NCBI GenBank assembly: GCA_964503595.1 | Contig: CAZDAM010000108.1 | Location: 1-10,958, forward strand | DNA length: 10,958 nt | Direction: 5' to 3' | Origin: CAZDAM01 sp964503595 | GTDB lineage: Bacteria > Muiribacteriota > UBA6191 | The notes under the pieces: model-generated | Seen by the model: only the letters and a program-made list of their open reading frames with translations | Told to the model about the DNA's origin: nothing | Databases searched by the model: none | Part shown: in pieces, positions 1 through 6,970 of the stretch | How the letters are laid out: each line of letters opens with the position of its first letter | Position numbering within the stretch: position 1 is the stretch's first letter | Made by a program: the position numbers and the translations under genes

Positions 1-94
1 AACTGGAAGCTCCCATGACCCCGACGAAGACCTGGACCTTCCTGGTTTTGCGGGTAATGGAATCGCAGATTTCCATGGTTTGTCCGGGTAATCA
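1..94 (-). pseudogene. IS21-type transposase (IstA) remnant, cut by the left edge
   Basis: Read on the minus strand from about 94 down to 1, this encodes an internal piece of an IstA-like DDE transposase. The segment PGQTMEICDS followed by KVQVFVGVMGASS resembles the 'DYxGxT ... AQIFVAVLGASNYTYAEA' stretch of the catalytic core in IS21-family transposases (recalled family pattern, not aligned). The reading frame is broken. The residues DYP lie one frame away from the PGQT that follows, as if a single G had been lost from the CCGGGA expected near 85, and an in-frame TGA sits at 94-92. The normal N-terminal DNA-binding half is missing: the sequence upstream is the ssrA terminator. The ATG at 76 is therefore probably an internal Met rather than a true start. 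It is best read as a degenerate insertion-sequence scar. The rest of the element, if present, lies outside the window. Confidence 0.55.
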
Positions 95-108
95 AAAAGA
101 ATGAAAAT

Positions 109-155
109 AAAAAACCGGCCCGCCTGTGGCATTTCTGCGCACAAACGAACCGGTT
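109..155 (-). terminator. Rho-independent terminator of ssrA
   Basis: Just downstream of the tmRNA 3' end, the minus strand folds into a long stem. AACCGG (155-150) pairs with CCGGTT (118-113), followed by a second helix CGTTTGTG with CACAGGCG (two G-T pairs) and an inner GCA-GAAA-TGC tetraloop hairpin. A run of six T (114-109) follows. This is a textbook intrinsic terminator in the right position and orientation for ssrA. Confidence 0.8.
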
Positions 156-159
156 CTTA

Positions 160-508
160 TGGAGGTGGGGAGAATCGAACTCCCGTCCAGATACAGCCTC
201 AAGTAAGGCCCTCTACGATCATAGCTGCTCCAGGATTTTCGTCCCGACCTGTTCAAGCAGCGGAATTAGTCGGGCTTATCTGTCTGAGTTGTCGTCTCAC
301 GCAGGACAGCGCCTTGTGATTCCAAGCCCACTAAGGTGACATTCGAGTCCGGCTACGCGAGCAATCACCGGTGAATGTGGCCGACATTAAGCAGCCATTA
401 AATATTCTTCGTCAGCAATTAAGCTGTGATGGATTTTTTACGAAGCCCTTCCATCAACTTCGGATCGCAGACCAGACCATCTTCTGTCTGTCGAAACCAG
501 GCACCCCC
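160..508 (-). ncRNA. ssrA: Transfer-messenger RNA (tmRNA)
   Basis: tmRNA rescues stalled ribosomes by acting first as an alanyl-tRNA and then as a short mRNA that adds a degradation tag (with SmpB). The 5' end GGGGGTG (508-502) pairs with CACCTCC (167-161) to form a 7-bp acceptor stem. It includes the G3-U70 wobble that alanyl-tRNA synthetase reads, and A160 is the discriminator. The T-arm is GGGAG-TTCGATT-CTCCC, and the conserved TGGTTTCGAC follows the acceptor stem in the 5' half. The 349-nt length is normal for a one-piece tmRNA. The resume codon falls at about nucleotide 93, near E. coli's nucleotide 90. CCA is not encoded (TAA follows A160), so it must be added after transcription. No clear promoter is visible in the bases just upstream of 508. 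Confidence 0.95.
387..416 (-). other. tmRNA tag reading frame (ADEEYLMAA)
   Basis: Within ssrA, codons GCT GAC GAA GAA TAT TTA ATG GCT GCT TAA encode ADEEYLMAA and a stop. The C-terminal AA and the 'DE-Y' spacing match the usual ANDENYALAA type, so the tag should still be recognised by ClpXP-like proteases. GCT is chosen as the resume codon because it lies about 93 nt from the 5' end, has an A at position -4 and gives alanine first. A slightly longer tag (with SLI in front) cannot be excluded from sequence alone. Confidence 0.8.
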
Positions 509-738
509 TACTCGTGGGAAGTGGGGTTCCCGGACTCGGATTCCTGACTGCCGGTTTCTTCCTCAAGGTAGAAGACCTGAAACGGCAGACCCACCATAAT
601 GTAGGCAATGACCGCGACAGGGATCAGATAGAGGACGATGTAAGCAATCAGCATCAGAGTTGGCATGCATCCATTCAACACTTTTTTTACGGGTTTGGCA
701 AGAGCTGTTCCGGGGTTGAGGCCCGATAAACAGGACAT
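508..738 (-). CDS. Possible small single-pass membrane protein
   Basis: This 76-residue ORF has a basic N-terminal part (KPVKKVL around residues 16-22). One strong hydrophobic segment follows (about residues 28-52, LMLIAYIVLYLIPVAVIAYI onward), then a short acidic Ser/Glu-rich tail. The pattern suits a small inner-membrane protein with an N-in segment, but I recognise no family. The start is uncertain: ATG at 738, GTG at 744, or an internal ATG near 666 that would begin just before the membrane segment. None has a good Shine-Dalgarno sequence. The stop TAG (510-508) shares its final G with the first base of mature tmRNA, so if it is translated it sits directly upstream of ssrA on the same strand, and the two may share a transcript. 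The opposite strand is also open here, but its product looks like a shadow. Support is moderate because it is short and has no homolog I can name. Confidence 0.42.
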   Translation of the reverse strand: MSCLSGLNPGTALAKPVKKVLNGCMPTLMLIAYIVLYLIPVAVIAYIMVGLPFQVFYLEEETGSQESESGNPTSHE

Positions 739-797
739 TTTCACAGTTTTGAGCTAGAATCTGTCAGACAAAGATCGGCCAAATCCGGGAAGTGTTG

Positions 798-826
798 TTG
801 GTTCCTGTTGCATCCTGGTGTATGAT
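798..826 (+). promoter_or_regulatory. Candidate sigma70-type promoter for the lipoprotein gene
   Basis: TTGGTT (798-803) and TATGAT (821-826) are separated by 17 bases. The -10 box matches TATAAT at five of six positions; the -35 box matches TTGACA only in its TTG half. Transcription would start near 833, about 30 bases before the ATG at 862, giving a short leader that contains the Shine-Dalgarno GGAG at 853-856. Inferred from consensus only. Confidence 0.5.
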
Positions 827-861
827 CTGGCCCGTTTTTGACCTTGGTTTACGGAGCCCCT

Positions 862-3123
862 ATGCGGTTAAATCGTTTCATTCCTTTCAGTATTACTATT
901 GCTCTTATGGCCACCTTGCAGGGCTGTTCCCAGCGCGAAAGAGTGGATCTTGGGGCTGAGCGCAGCTCGCGACTGGTCCGCAGGCAGGAAGCCCGACGGG
1001 AAAGAGTCAACCGACCTGCCAGAGAGCGTCGCGAAACCCGAACGGTACAAAAGGAAGAAGCCACCCAGACAGCCCATCGTTTCACCTTCGTACCCTTTGC
1101 CTATGAGCCTGCGGTAGAAGGCCAGGACGCCGCCCATTTCAGCATGTATGCCCTCAAATGGATGCAGGAAAAGGAAATGGGAGAATTTGTACAGACCGAG
1201 CCCGCTGTCAAGGAAATGACCGCCATGCTTGATCAGGCCCTGAATCCTTCCCAGGCCCTGAAAGACCGCCATCAGGTGGATGCCGTCATCAGCGGCATTG
1301 TGCACGGGTATCGCTATGGTCTGGAGCGTGACCAGTTCCATCAGGAAATCGATCTGACCCTGAAGGTCGTCTCCCCGGATACCGGCAAGGAAATCTATAC
1401 CGGACGCGAGAAAATCTCCCGCAATTACCGGGTTGGCCGCGACGATCGGGATTTTCGCGAACTGAATTCCCGTACCTTAAACGATCTCTTAAGCCGGATC
1501 CGTCGCGAGGCCGGCCCCAAAATCCAGATGGCCCTGAATACCGTGAGCCAGAAGCCACAAGTGGTCGTCGCCCAGGAAGAAGCCAAGCCTCAGGAAGAGG
1601 AAAACATCACACTCTGGAGTGCCTGGGATATGGCGGATAAGCTATCCAGCAGCTTCAAGACCTCTCCGACTCCAAAAGCTCCCGATGAAGCCACTCCAAA
1701 AAAAGAAGACCGTCTGGATAACCTGTTGAACCGTTTTCAGACTGCCGTAGCCAAACAGTCCACCGAAATCGAAGCCGTTCAGCCGGTTGTGGAACCAGCT
1801 CCCCGGCCTGTGAAAAAGGCTCAGGCAGCACCGATTCAGAATAACCCCATCGCGGCACCTCAGAGCATCCCCTACGATGATCTGAATCTTGCTATTGCCG
1901 GATTCAGCCATGTCTGGCCCGAAGAACTCTCGACAGTGCGCCGCTATGAGAAGCTCTTCTATGTCCCCCGTGGACAGGAGCAGAGCGTGCCTGTGGGAGC
2001 CTCCCCGGAAGCCTCCCGCTCCCTGGCTCTGGAAATTTTCCAGACCACCTCGGAATATGCTGTCAGTAAATTCCTCAAGGATTATTTCGAAGGACTCGAG
2101 CCTGTGCCGATGGGTAAGATTCCCCAGGCCTGGGAACGCTATGAAATGGGTCGCTGGCAGCTCGGCTTTCGTCTGGGACTGCGGGCCTTCATTGCTACTG
2201 CTCCCCGTGGATTCAGAGATGCCGGCCTGAACGGGCTCTCCGAGCTTTACACCCAGAATGGCGGACTGCCTCTCTCCAAGGTTCTGGCCCAGGCCCGTCC
2301 AGCCAATCTGGCCATGCAAACAGCCGAAGCCGCGCCCGAGCCCCCGGTGAAGACGACCCCCAAAGCAGTGGAAGCTCCAAAACCGGCCCCCCGGACTCAG
2401 GCCAAAACGGCCAAACCAGTGACCCAGGCCCCGAAAGAGCCCGCTCAACAGGTAGCTGAAGTCAAAGCTCCTACTCCCATGAGCCCCAAGGAGATTCAGG
2501 CTGAGCGCAATGCCTTTCTGCTTGATATGGCCCAGAAGGAAATGGATGCCAGAGACTTTGAACAGGCAGAGCGCTACCTTCTGATGGCCAGGGAGCAGGG
2601 AGCATCCCAGATTCAGATCGACACCATGCTGGCGAGCCTGACCCAGATGCAGCTTGCCGACACCCTGCCGACCAAAGCACCTGTGATGCCAGAAATCGAA
2701 ACTAACCCGGAAGCCGAGCGTCTGGCCGGTATTCTTGAAGAAATCCGGCTGGAAACAGTCCCGATTCCCTCAGAAACCCGGATAGCTGACCAGACTCCGG
2801 CTCAGGTGAGCACCCCACGCCCGGCTGCCATCCAGGAAGCCGTGGAAGAACTCCCCAAAGAGGTTGTTGCCGCTCCCAAGCCGGATCCTTCGGATCGGAA
2901 GCCCGAGCCTCGAAGGCTGCCCAGTGAAGACCCTGAGGTGGATGCCTTCTATGCCGAAATGGAAAAGATTGAGGCTGAACTGGAAAAAATCCGCAATGCC
3001 AATGGTCTGATGACGGTTGGCAAGGAAAATCACAAGACCGGAGTCGGTGATCTACTGATGCAGGCTGCCATTCTTCTGGGATTTGCTGCCGCCGGAGTCG
3101 GCTTTTTGGTGCAAAAGCGCTGA
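862..3123 (+). CDS. Large multi-domain lipoprotein of unknown function
   Basis: This encodes 753 residues. ATG 862 is chosen over the in-frame TTG at 838 because GGAG lies 5 bases before it and a lipoprotein signal follows directly: a basic start (MRLNR), a hydrophobic core and LQGC, with Cys22 as the lipidation site. Ser23 after the Cys favours outer-membrane sorting under the Lol +2 rule. Visible parts: an Arg-rich stretch (36-61); an alpha/beta domain (about 73-228) with alternating strands (AVISGIVHGYRYG, DLTLKVVSPDTG), loosely reminiscent of LpoB/CsgG-like periplasmic domains; a Pro/Ala/Lys linker; a mostly helical domain (about 336-480) with aromatic and Arg residues; another PA-rich linker; a TPR-like helical hairpin (545-600); a charged helix (689-713); and a C-terminal hydrophobic segment (730-750) ending in QKR. 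Periplasm-spanning scaffolding or assembly is a guess from architecture. The gene has its own promoter candidate and a terminator-like hairpin follows. Confidence 0.85.
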   Translation: MRLNRFIPFSITIALMATLQGCSQRERVDLGAERSSRLVRRQEARRERVNRPARERRETRTVQKEEATQTAHRFTFVPFAYEPAVEGQDAAHFSMYALKWMQEKEMGEFVQTEPAVKEMTAMLDQALNPSQALKDRHQVDAVISGIVHGYRYGLERDQFHQEIDLTLKVVSPDTGKEIYTGREKISRNYRVGRDDRDFRELNSRTLNDLLSRIRREAGPKIQMALNTVSQKPQVVVAQEEAKPQEEENITLWSAWDMADKLSSSFKTSPTPKAPDEATPKKEDRLDNLLNRFQTAVAKQSTEIEAVQPVVEPAPRPVKKAQAAPIQNNPIAAPQSIPYDDLNLAIAGFSHVWPEELSTVRRYEKLFYVPRGQEQSVPVGASPEASRSLALEIFQTTSEYAVSKFLKDYFEGLEPVPMGKIPQAWERYEMGRWQLGFRLGLRAFIATAPRGFRDAGLNGLSELYTQNGGLPLSKVLAQARPANLAMQTAEAAPEPPVKTTPKAVEAPKPAPRTQAKTAKPVTQAPKEPAQQVAEVKAPTPMSPKEIQAERNAFLLDMAQKEMDARDFEQAERYLLMAREQGASQIQIDTMLASLTQMQLADTLPTKAPVMPEIETNPEAERLAGILEEIRLETVPIPSETRIADQTPAQVSTPRPAAIQEAVEELPKEVVAAPKPDPSDRKPEPRRLPSEDPEVDAFYAEMEKIEAELEKIRNANGLMTVGKENHKTGVGDLLMQAAILLGFAAAGVGFLVQKR

Positions 3124-3167
3124 ACTTCCAAACAATAAAGTACAAAAACAGTAAAAACTTCCTCAAG

Positions 3168-3209
3168 AATGTCCGATTCAGTGGGTATGAACCTGATTCG
3201 GACATTTTT
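3168..3209 (+). terminator. Terminator-like hairpin overlapping the start of the next gene
   Basis: AATGTCCGA (3168-3176) pairs perfectly with TCGGACATT (3198-3206). After one T-T mismatch, TCAG (3178-3181) pairs with CTGA (3193-3196), leaving an 11-base loop (3182-3192). TTTTT (3205-3209) follows, then CATTTTC. It has the form of an intrinsic terminator and lies 45 bases after the lipoprotein stop. It also covers both candidate ATG codons of the following gene: ATG 3169 is in the left arm and ATG 3187 is in the loop. It may therefore act as a terminator, an attenuator, or both. Confidence 0.6.
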
Positions 3210-3972
3210 CATTTTCAGCCTTCTCCAACTCTCAACCGTCTTTGCCGCCAAAGCGCCCATTGACTGGGATTTAGGGGATGAGCCCGCTGTGGCTCTGGGT
3301 TCGTTTGAGCCCGATCTCAAATTCCGCGAAATCAAGCAGGCCTTTGAAAAAGGGCTGGCGGAGTACCTGAAATGCCCTGGCGGGATTTCTGTGCTTTTCT
3401 GGCCAGTGGAGGCCAAGCAGCTGGAAGCCGGGGTCTTTCCCCGCCTTGAGATCCGCTTTCGGGATGGAGCTCTTCAGGGCATTGAAACCCTGAATGTAAA
3501 CCGGGGAAGAGTCAGTGTCTATGATCTGAAATACGATCTGGCCCGGCTTCAGAAGGAAAATCGCCTGGTGATCGAATCCATCGGGGATCTGAAATTTCGC
3601 ATGCGGCTTTCCGAAAACGACATCAATCATTTTCTGGTCAACAGCGAAGACCGCCTGAGAATGACCCAGCCCGCAATTGAACTCAAAGATGGCAAAATGT
3701 TCTTTCAGGCCCGTGTCCGCACCCTGTTCTTCAACTCCCGCGTCAAAACCGAAGGCAATTTTGTGGTCAACCGGGAAGATCAGACCGTGGATTTCAGAGC
3801 CTTTAACGCCAGTCTGAATTCTCTTCCGGTTCCGGGGTTTGTTCTGGGAAATCTGCTTTCCAGAGTCAATCCGGTTCTCAAACTCAAGAAATTTCCTCTC
3901 GTGGAACTGATGAATCTTGAGCTTGATGACGTAGAAATCCAAAACGGCTGGATAGAACTCTCTGGAAGCTGA
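3187..3972 (+). CDS. Secreted DUF2993/LmeA-like lipid-binding protein
   Basis: This is a 261-residue exported protein. ATG 3187 is preferred because it gives a classic Sec signal peptide (MNLIR, hydrophobic core, cleavage near VFA-AK at 20-22). ATG 3169 and GTG 3181 are in frame and possible, and none has a clear Shine-Dalgarno. The second half fits the DUF2993/LmeA pattern as I recall it: a strand ending in LKFRMRLSENDINHFL, then LKDGKMFFQARVRT, VKTEGNFVV, and a closing pair LMNLELDDVEIQNG with WIELSG. Known LmeA in mycobacteria is a periplasmic phospholipid-binding protein needed for lipomannan elongation. A lipid-handling role beside polysaccharide genes would fit, but it is inferred. The gene is followed after 12 bases by the TPR-like gene. 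An unusual feature is the terminator-like hairpin over its start. The family call is moderate because the N-terminal 110 residues are not diagnostic. Confidence 0.7.
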   Translation: MNLIRTFFIFSLLQLSTVFAAKAPIDWDLGDEPAVALGSFEPDLKFREIKQAFEKGLAEYLKCPGGISVLFWPVEAKQLEAGVFPRLEIRFRDGALQGIETLNVNRGRVSVYDLKYDLARLQKENRLVIESIGDLKFRMRLSENDINHFLVNSEDRLRMTQPAIELKDGKMFFQARVRTLFFNSRVKTEGNFVVNREDQTVDFRAFNASLNSLPVPGFVLGNLLSRVNPVLKLKKFPLVELMNLELDDVEIQNGWIELSGS

Positions 3973-3984
3973 TATAGTTCGGGC

Positions 3985-4620
3985 ATGCGCCTGATTCTGG
4001 TCGTCGTTCTGGCTCTTGGCCTCGGAGCCCTCTCCTGGCATATCGCCCGGATTGAGAATTACAAGGCATCCTCCCTGGCCTATCTCAAGGATGATCAGCC
4101 CAAAGCGGCTTTATCCGTTGCCAGCGAGTGGCTGACCTATGATCCTTCCTCGGCCAAAGCCTGGCATATTGCCGGAGACGCCACCCTTGCCCTTTACCTG
4201 TTACGGGGCCAGCCCCTGCTTCTTCAGGAAGCCGAAGCCTACCTCAAAGAGTCGGCCAAACTCTTCAAATCGGATCCCACTGTCTATGAATCCCTGGCCA
4301 AAGTGGCTTCCGTAAAAGCCCGTATCGGGCATAAGCCCCTGGCCTGGGGCGATTATATCCACTGGATGCAGAAAGCCTGCTCCTCCGATCCTCATAACTA
4401 CTACTACTATTCCGTATTTTTTGAAGAGCTGGTGACCCTCGCCAATGATATGGAATTTCTTCAGTCCGATTTTCCCAAGGAAGACTGGCTTCACGCTCTT
4501 GGGGACGCTCTGGCCAACTATCTCAGACTGAAAAGCTGGTACCGGGAAGAATACATGCAGCTTCTAAGCCTGCATTTCACTCAGGATCAGCAGAAGATCA
4601 TTCTCTCCCGGCTCCCATGA
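3985..4620 (+). CDS. Membrane-anchored TPR-like protein
   Basis: This encodes 211 residues. The N-terminus (MRLILVVVLALGLGALSWHI) is one hydrophobic segment without a clear cleavage site, so it is probably an uncleaved anchor placing the rest in the periplasm. Residues 24-100 read like TPR helices: ASSLAYLKDDQPKAALSVA, a DPSSAKAW turn and HIAGDATLALYLL, followed by a further helical pair with a SDPTVYESLAKVA turn. A third region (130-200) is helical and rich in Tyr/Trp (HNYYYYSVFFEEL). TPR proteins usually hold partners together, so a scaffold for the glycan machinery is a reasonable inference; no catalytic motif is visible. The stop TGA overlaps the ATG of the following glycosyltransferase (ATGA at 4617-4620), which ties the two by translational coupling. 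No good Shine-Dalgarno precedes 3985. Confidence 0.75.
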   Translation: MRLILVVVLALGLGALSWHIARIENYKASSLAYLKDDQPKAALSVASEWLTYDPSSAKAWHIAGDATLALYLLRGQPLLLQEAEAYLKESAKLFKSDPTVYESLAKVASVKARIGHKPLAWGDYIHWMQKACSSDPHNYYYYSVFFEELVTLANDMEFLQSDFPKEDWLHALGDALANYLRLKSWYREEYMQLLSLHFTQDQQKIILSRLP

Positions 4621-5612
4621 AGATTGGTCTGGCGGCACCCTACAACCTCAATTCCCTGGGAGGGGCCGAACGCTATACCCGGTGTCTTGCCAAAGCCTTA
4701 AGCCAGAAACATGAAGTCATCGTTTTCACGGATCAGCCTCCTCTGGACGAAACCGGACTCAGCTTTCTTCCTCTTCGGGACATCAAGACAGAAAAGCTCG
4801 ATCTGGGTCTGACCCAGGCCATCTTCGGTCATCTTCGGCTTCAGGCAAAAATCCGCCTGCATATCTTTCACGGAACCATTCTAGGCAATCTCAAGGCCCG
4901 TCCATGGCTTCTCATCCACCCCCGTTTTCTAGGCTGGCTTAAAGGGGAATTTCAGGCCCTCAAAGAGAAGGACGGAATCATCTGTGTCAGTCGGAAAGCC
5001 CAGGAAGAAGTCCGCCAGATGGGCTTCTCAGGGCCCATTCGAATTCTTAAAAGCGGTGGTGGTTTTTCCACCGAGAAAGGGCTTGCCCGGCGCATGGATG
5101 ACGGAAAAATCCGCATGCTTTTTCTGGGTCGTTTTGATGATAAGGTCAAGCGCTTCCCGATGATGCTCAAAGGGTTTCAAAAGGCCCGCAAAGTCTGTCC
5201 CATGCTTTATTTCTTCGTGGCAGGAACCGGCTCAGTCCCCGAAGCTGACGGGCTCGTTCCTTTGGGCAATCTTCCAAGGGAGCAGGCTTTAAGCTGGGCC
5301 AGGCGCTGCGATATTCAAATCAATGCCAGCTACTACGAAGGCTCTTCCCTAAGCCTTGCTGAAGGTATTTTCCAGGGTGAATCCTTCACACTGGCGACTC
5401 CGGTTGGCGGAAGCCTGGAGCAGATTCGCCATCAGGACACCGGACTTTTCTTTCATTCTGCAAAGGATCTGTCCCAGAAACTGATTGAACTTTGTGAGAA
5501 TCCCTCTCTTCTGGAAGAATCGCGCCTTTCCATTCAACGAAACTGCCCGATTCCATCCTGGGAAGAAGTCGCTTCCGAAGTCATCCGGTTTGCTGAAGAG
5601 GTTCTGGCATGA
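4617..5612 (+). CDS. GT4-family glycosyltransferase (GT-B fold)
   Basis: A 331-residue retaining glycosyltransferase, cytoplasmic or peripheral to the inner membrane, expected to add a sugar from a nucleotide-sugar donor to a growing lipid-linked glycan. Motifs seen: the N-terminal GGAERY loop (15-20); HIFHGT (82-87); the linker to the C-domain with GRFDDKVKR (171-179) supplying basic residues for the donor phosphates; a glycine-rich VAGTGSVPEA turn; and the GT4 E-x7-E motif at Glu241 and Glu249 (YYEGSSLSLAEG). It is somewhat short for the family (usually 350-400), with a compact N-domain. The start ATG sits in a 4-base overlap with the previous gene and has no evident Shine-Dalgarno, consistent with reinitiation. 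The sugar and acceptor cannot be told from sequence. Confidence 0.88.
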   Translation: MKIGLAAPYNLNSLGGAERYTRCLAKALSQKHEVIVFTDQPPLDETGLSFLPLRDIKTEKLDLGLTQAIFGHLRLQAKIRLHIFHGTILGNLKARPWLLIHPRFLGWLKGEFQALKEKDGIICVSRKAQEEVRQMGFSGPIRILKSGGGFSTEKGLARRMDDGKIRMLFLGRFDDKVKRFPMMLKGFQKARKVCPMLYFFVAGTGSVPEADGLVPLGNLPREQALSWARRCDIQINASYYEGSSLSLAEGIFQGESFTLATPVGGSLEQIRHQDTGLFFHSAKDLSQKLIELCENPSLLEESRLSIQRNCPIPSWEEVASEVIRFAEEVLA

Positions 5613-6970
5613 TTCACCTCTTAACAGCCCTGATCCTGAGCCTCCTGATTGTTTTCATTCACCCCGCTCTGGGGCTGATGCTTTCCGCATCTGCCATGAT
5701 CTTTGCCGCCACCCTTCCCAGAAACTCAGGCCGCCAGACCCTGTTTCTGTTTCTCGCCTTCTTCATGCCGCTTTTTCCCGAAGCCGGAGTGGAGATTCTG
5801 GGCCGAAGACTGAACTGGTTTGACTGGGTTCTTCTGGGGTTGGCTTTGCGTCTGATCGTAAGACCCCTGAGTCTTGAAACCCTGATTCGTCTGGATGCCA
5901 TCCAGAAAGGGGCCATTCTCTACCTGGGAATCCTCTTTCTTCTCGCCCTTCAGTCCGGTCGGCCTGCCATCTCCATCGGAGAATGGATCTCCCATGCCGT
6001 CAACCTGGGCCTGACCCTTTTCATTGCAGAAGGTTTTTCTAAAAAAGCCGATCAGAGAATGGGGGCCGCTTTGGCCTCAGCCACCATTGTGGCGGCTCTG
6101 GTGGGCCTCTGGCAGAAAATCAACGGCTATGTCTTTGCCGCCACCAAGGACGGTGAATCCACCATCCGGGTCGGGGTTCCGGGAACCTTTGAGGACTCCC
6201 TGCTTCTTGGCATGTTTGCTGCCGCCTCGGGCCTTCTGATGCTTAGAAGGCTCCGGCTTGAGCCCCATCCGGCTCACCGGGTGCTCCTTTGCTGTGGACT
6301 GGGAGCCTCGGTTCTGGCCCTCAGGCTTTCCCTGACCCGCACAGGCATGTTCATGTTCGCCATTGGAATCGCCGTCATGGGACTCCTCATGCTTTCCCGC
6401 TGGCTATCCGATCGCAGAAAGGCCATTGTCATTCCGGCTCTTCTGGTCGCCATCCCGCTTTTCTCGACTCTCTCCCTGAGTTTTATGCCCGAAGAGGTCA
6501 AGAACCGGGTTCTTTCCGTGATTGCCCTGCTCTCCAGGGACCCGGATCCGGTCCTAAGCTATAGCATCCGCTCCACCCTGGGACGGCTGGAAAACTACCG
6601 CCATGCCGTAAGGACCTTTTCCGAAAACCCTGCCACAGGTATGGGGCTTGGACTTTACAAACATCTGACCCGCTTTGAGGATACCGATGGCTTCTGGCCG
6701 GGAATGCTGGCAGAAACCGGTCTTGCCGGCCTGATCCCCTTCTTCTTCTTCCTTTACCTGATCCTGAAAAAAATCTTTGTTCTGCTGAAAAAAGCCAGCC
6801 CCCGGATGCGGCCTTCCGCCGAGGTTCTGGCAGGGTTCTTCTTTGCCATGCTTGCCGGAGCCCTGGTGGAGCCCACCTATAAGATCCAGTGCCTTTCCTT
6901 TCTCTTTTTCTATCTTCTACGCCAGACCCAAAGAGATATCGAAGGCCCCAGAATCGGGGAGGAACCTTGA
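5609..6970 (+). CDS. Wzy/WaaL-type O-antigen polymerase or ligase
   Basis: This 453-residue integral membrane protein has about ten hydrophobic segments spread from residue 3 to 438. It matches the Wzy_C/O-antigen ligase layout: a segment with SLTRTG (241-246) beginning a transmembrane helix, then a large extracytoplasmic loop (about 292-370) with RLENYRHAVRTFSENPATGM (326-345) and the AETGLAGLIPF motif (368-378). Such proteins polymerise repeat units from undecaprenyl carriers or join glycan to lipid A or another acceptor on the periplasmic face. The 'HN' pair often found about ten residues before 'AE.G..G' appears here as Asp-Gly (360-361), which differs from many ligases. The start ATG overlaps the previous stop (ATGA), with AAGAGG seven bases before it. 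Choosing between polymerase and ligase is not possible from this sequence. Confidence 0.82.
   Translation: MIHLLTALILSLLIVFIHPALGLMLSASAMIFAATLPRNSGRQTLFLFLAFFMPLFPEAGVEILGRRLNWFDWVLLGLALRLIVRPLSLETLIRLDAIQKGAILYLGILFLLALQSGRPAISIGEWISHAVNLGLTLFIAEGFSKKADQRMGAALASATIVAALVGLWQKINGYVFAATKDGESTIRVGVPGTFEDSLLLGMFAAASGLLMLRRLRLEPHPAHRVLLCCGLGASVLALRLSLTRTGMFMFAIGIAVMGLLMLSRWLSDRRKAIVIPALLVAIPLFSTLSLSFMPEEVKNRVLSVIALLSRDPDPVLSYSIRSTLGRLENYRHAVRTFSENPATGMGLGLYKHLTRFEDTDGFWPGMLAETGLAGLIPFFFFLYLILKKIFVLLKKASPRMRPSAEVLAGFFFAMLAGALVEPTYKIQCLSFLFFYLLRQTQRDIEGPRIGEEP
6956..6963 (+). promoter_or_regulatory. Strong Shine-Dalgarno that sets a TTG start
   Basis: GGGGAGGA lies three bases before TTG 6967. The frame is open far upstream without any other good start near the GT2 domain. 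The site therefore fixes the start of the next gene at TTG, in a TTGA overlap with the previous stop. Confidence 0.75.

Noticed and set aside
101..319. Plus-strand ORF of 72 codons
   Set aside because: It is antisense to the tmRNA and its terminator, both of which are supported by structure.
514..729. Plus-strand ORF opposite the small membrane protein
   Set aside because: The product is polar and irregular, while the minus strand gives a clean transmembrane pattern. Only one can be real, and the minus strand is the better candidate.
1642..2448. Long open frame (268 codons) on the minus strand
   Set aside because: It lies wholly antisense to the lipoprotein gene. Its product is a Gly/Phe/Arg-rich string with no domain pattern, as expected from the complement of a Pro/Ala-rich coding sequence.
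3271..4041. 256-codon minus-strand open frame
   Set aside because: It is antisense to the DUF2993-like gene, whose signal peptide and family pattern are convincing; the minus product shows none.
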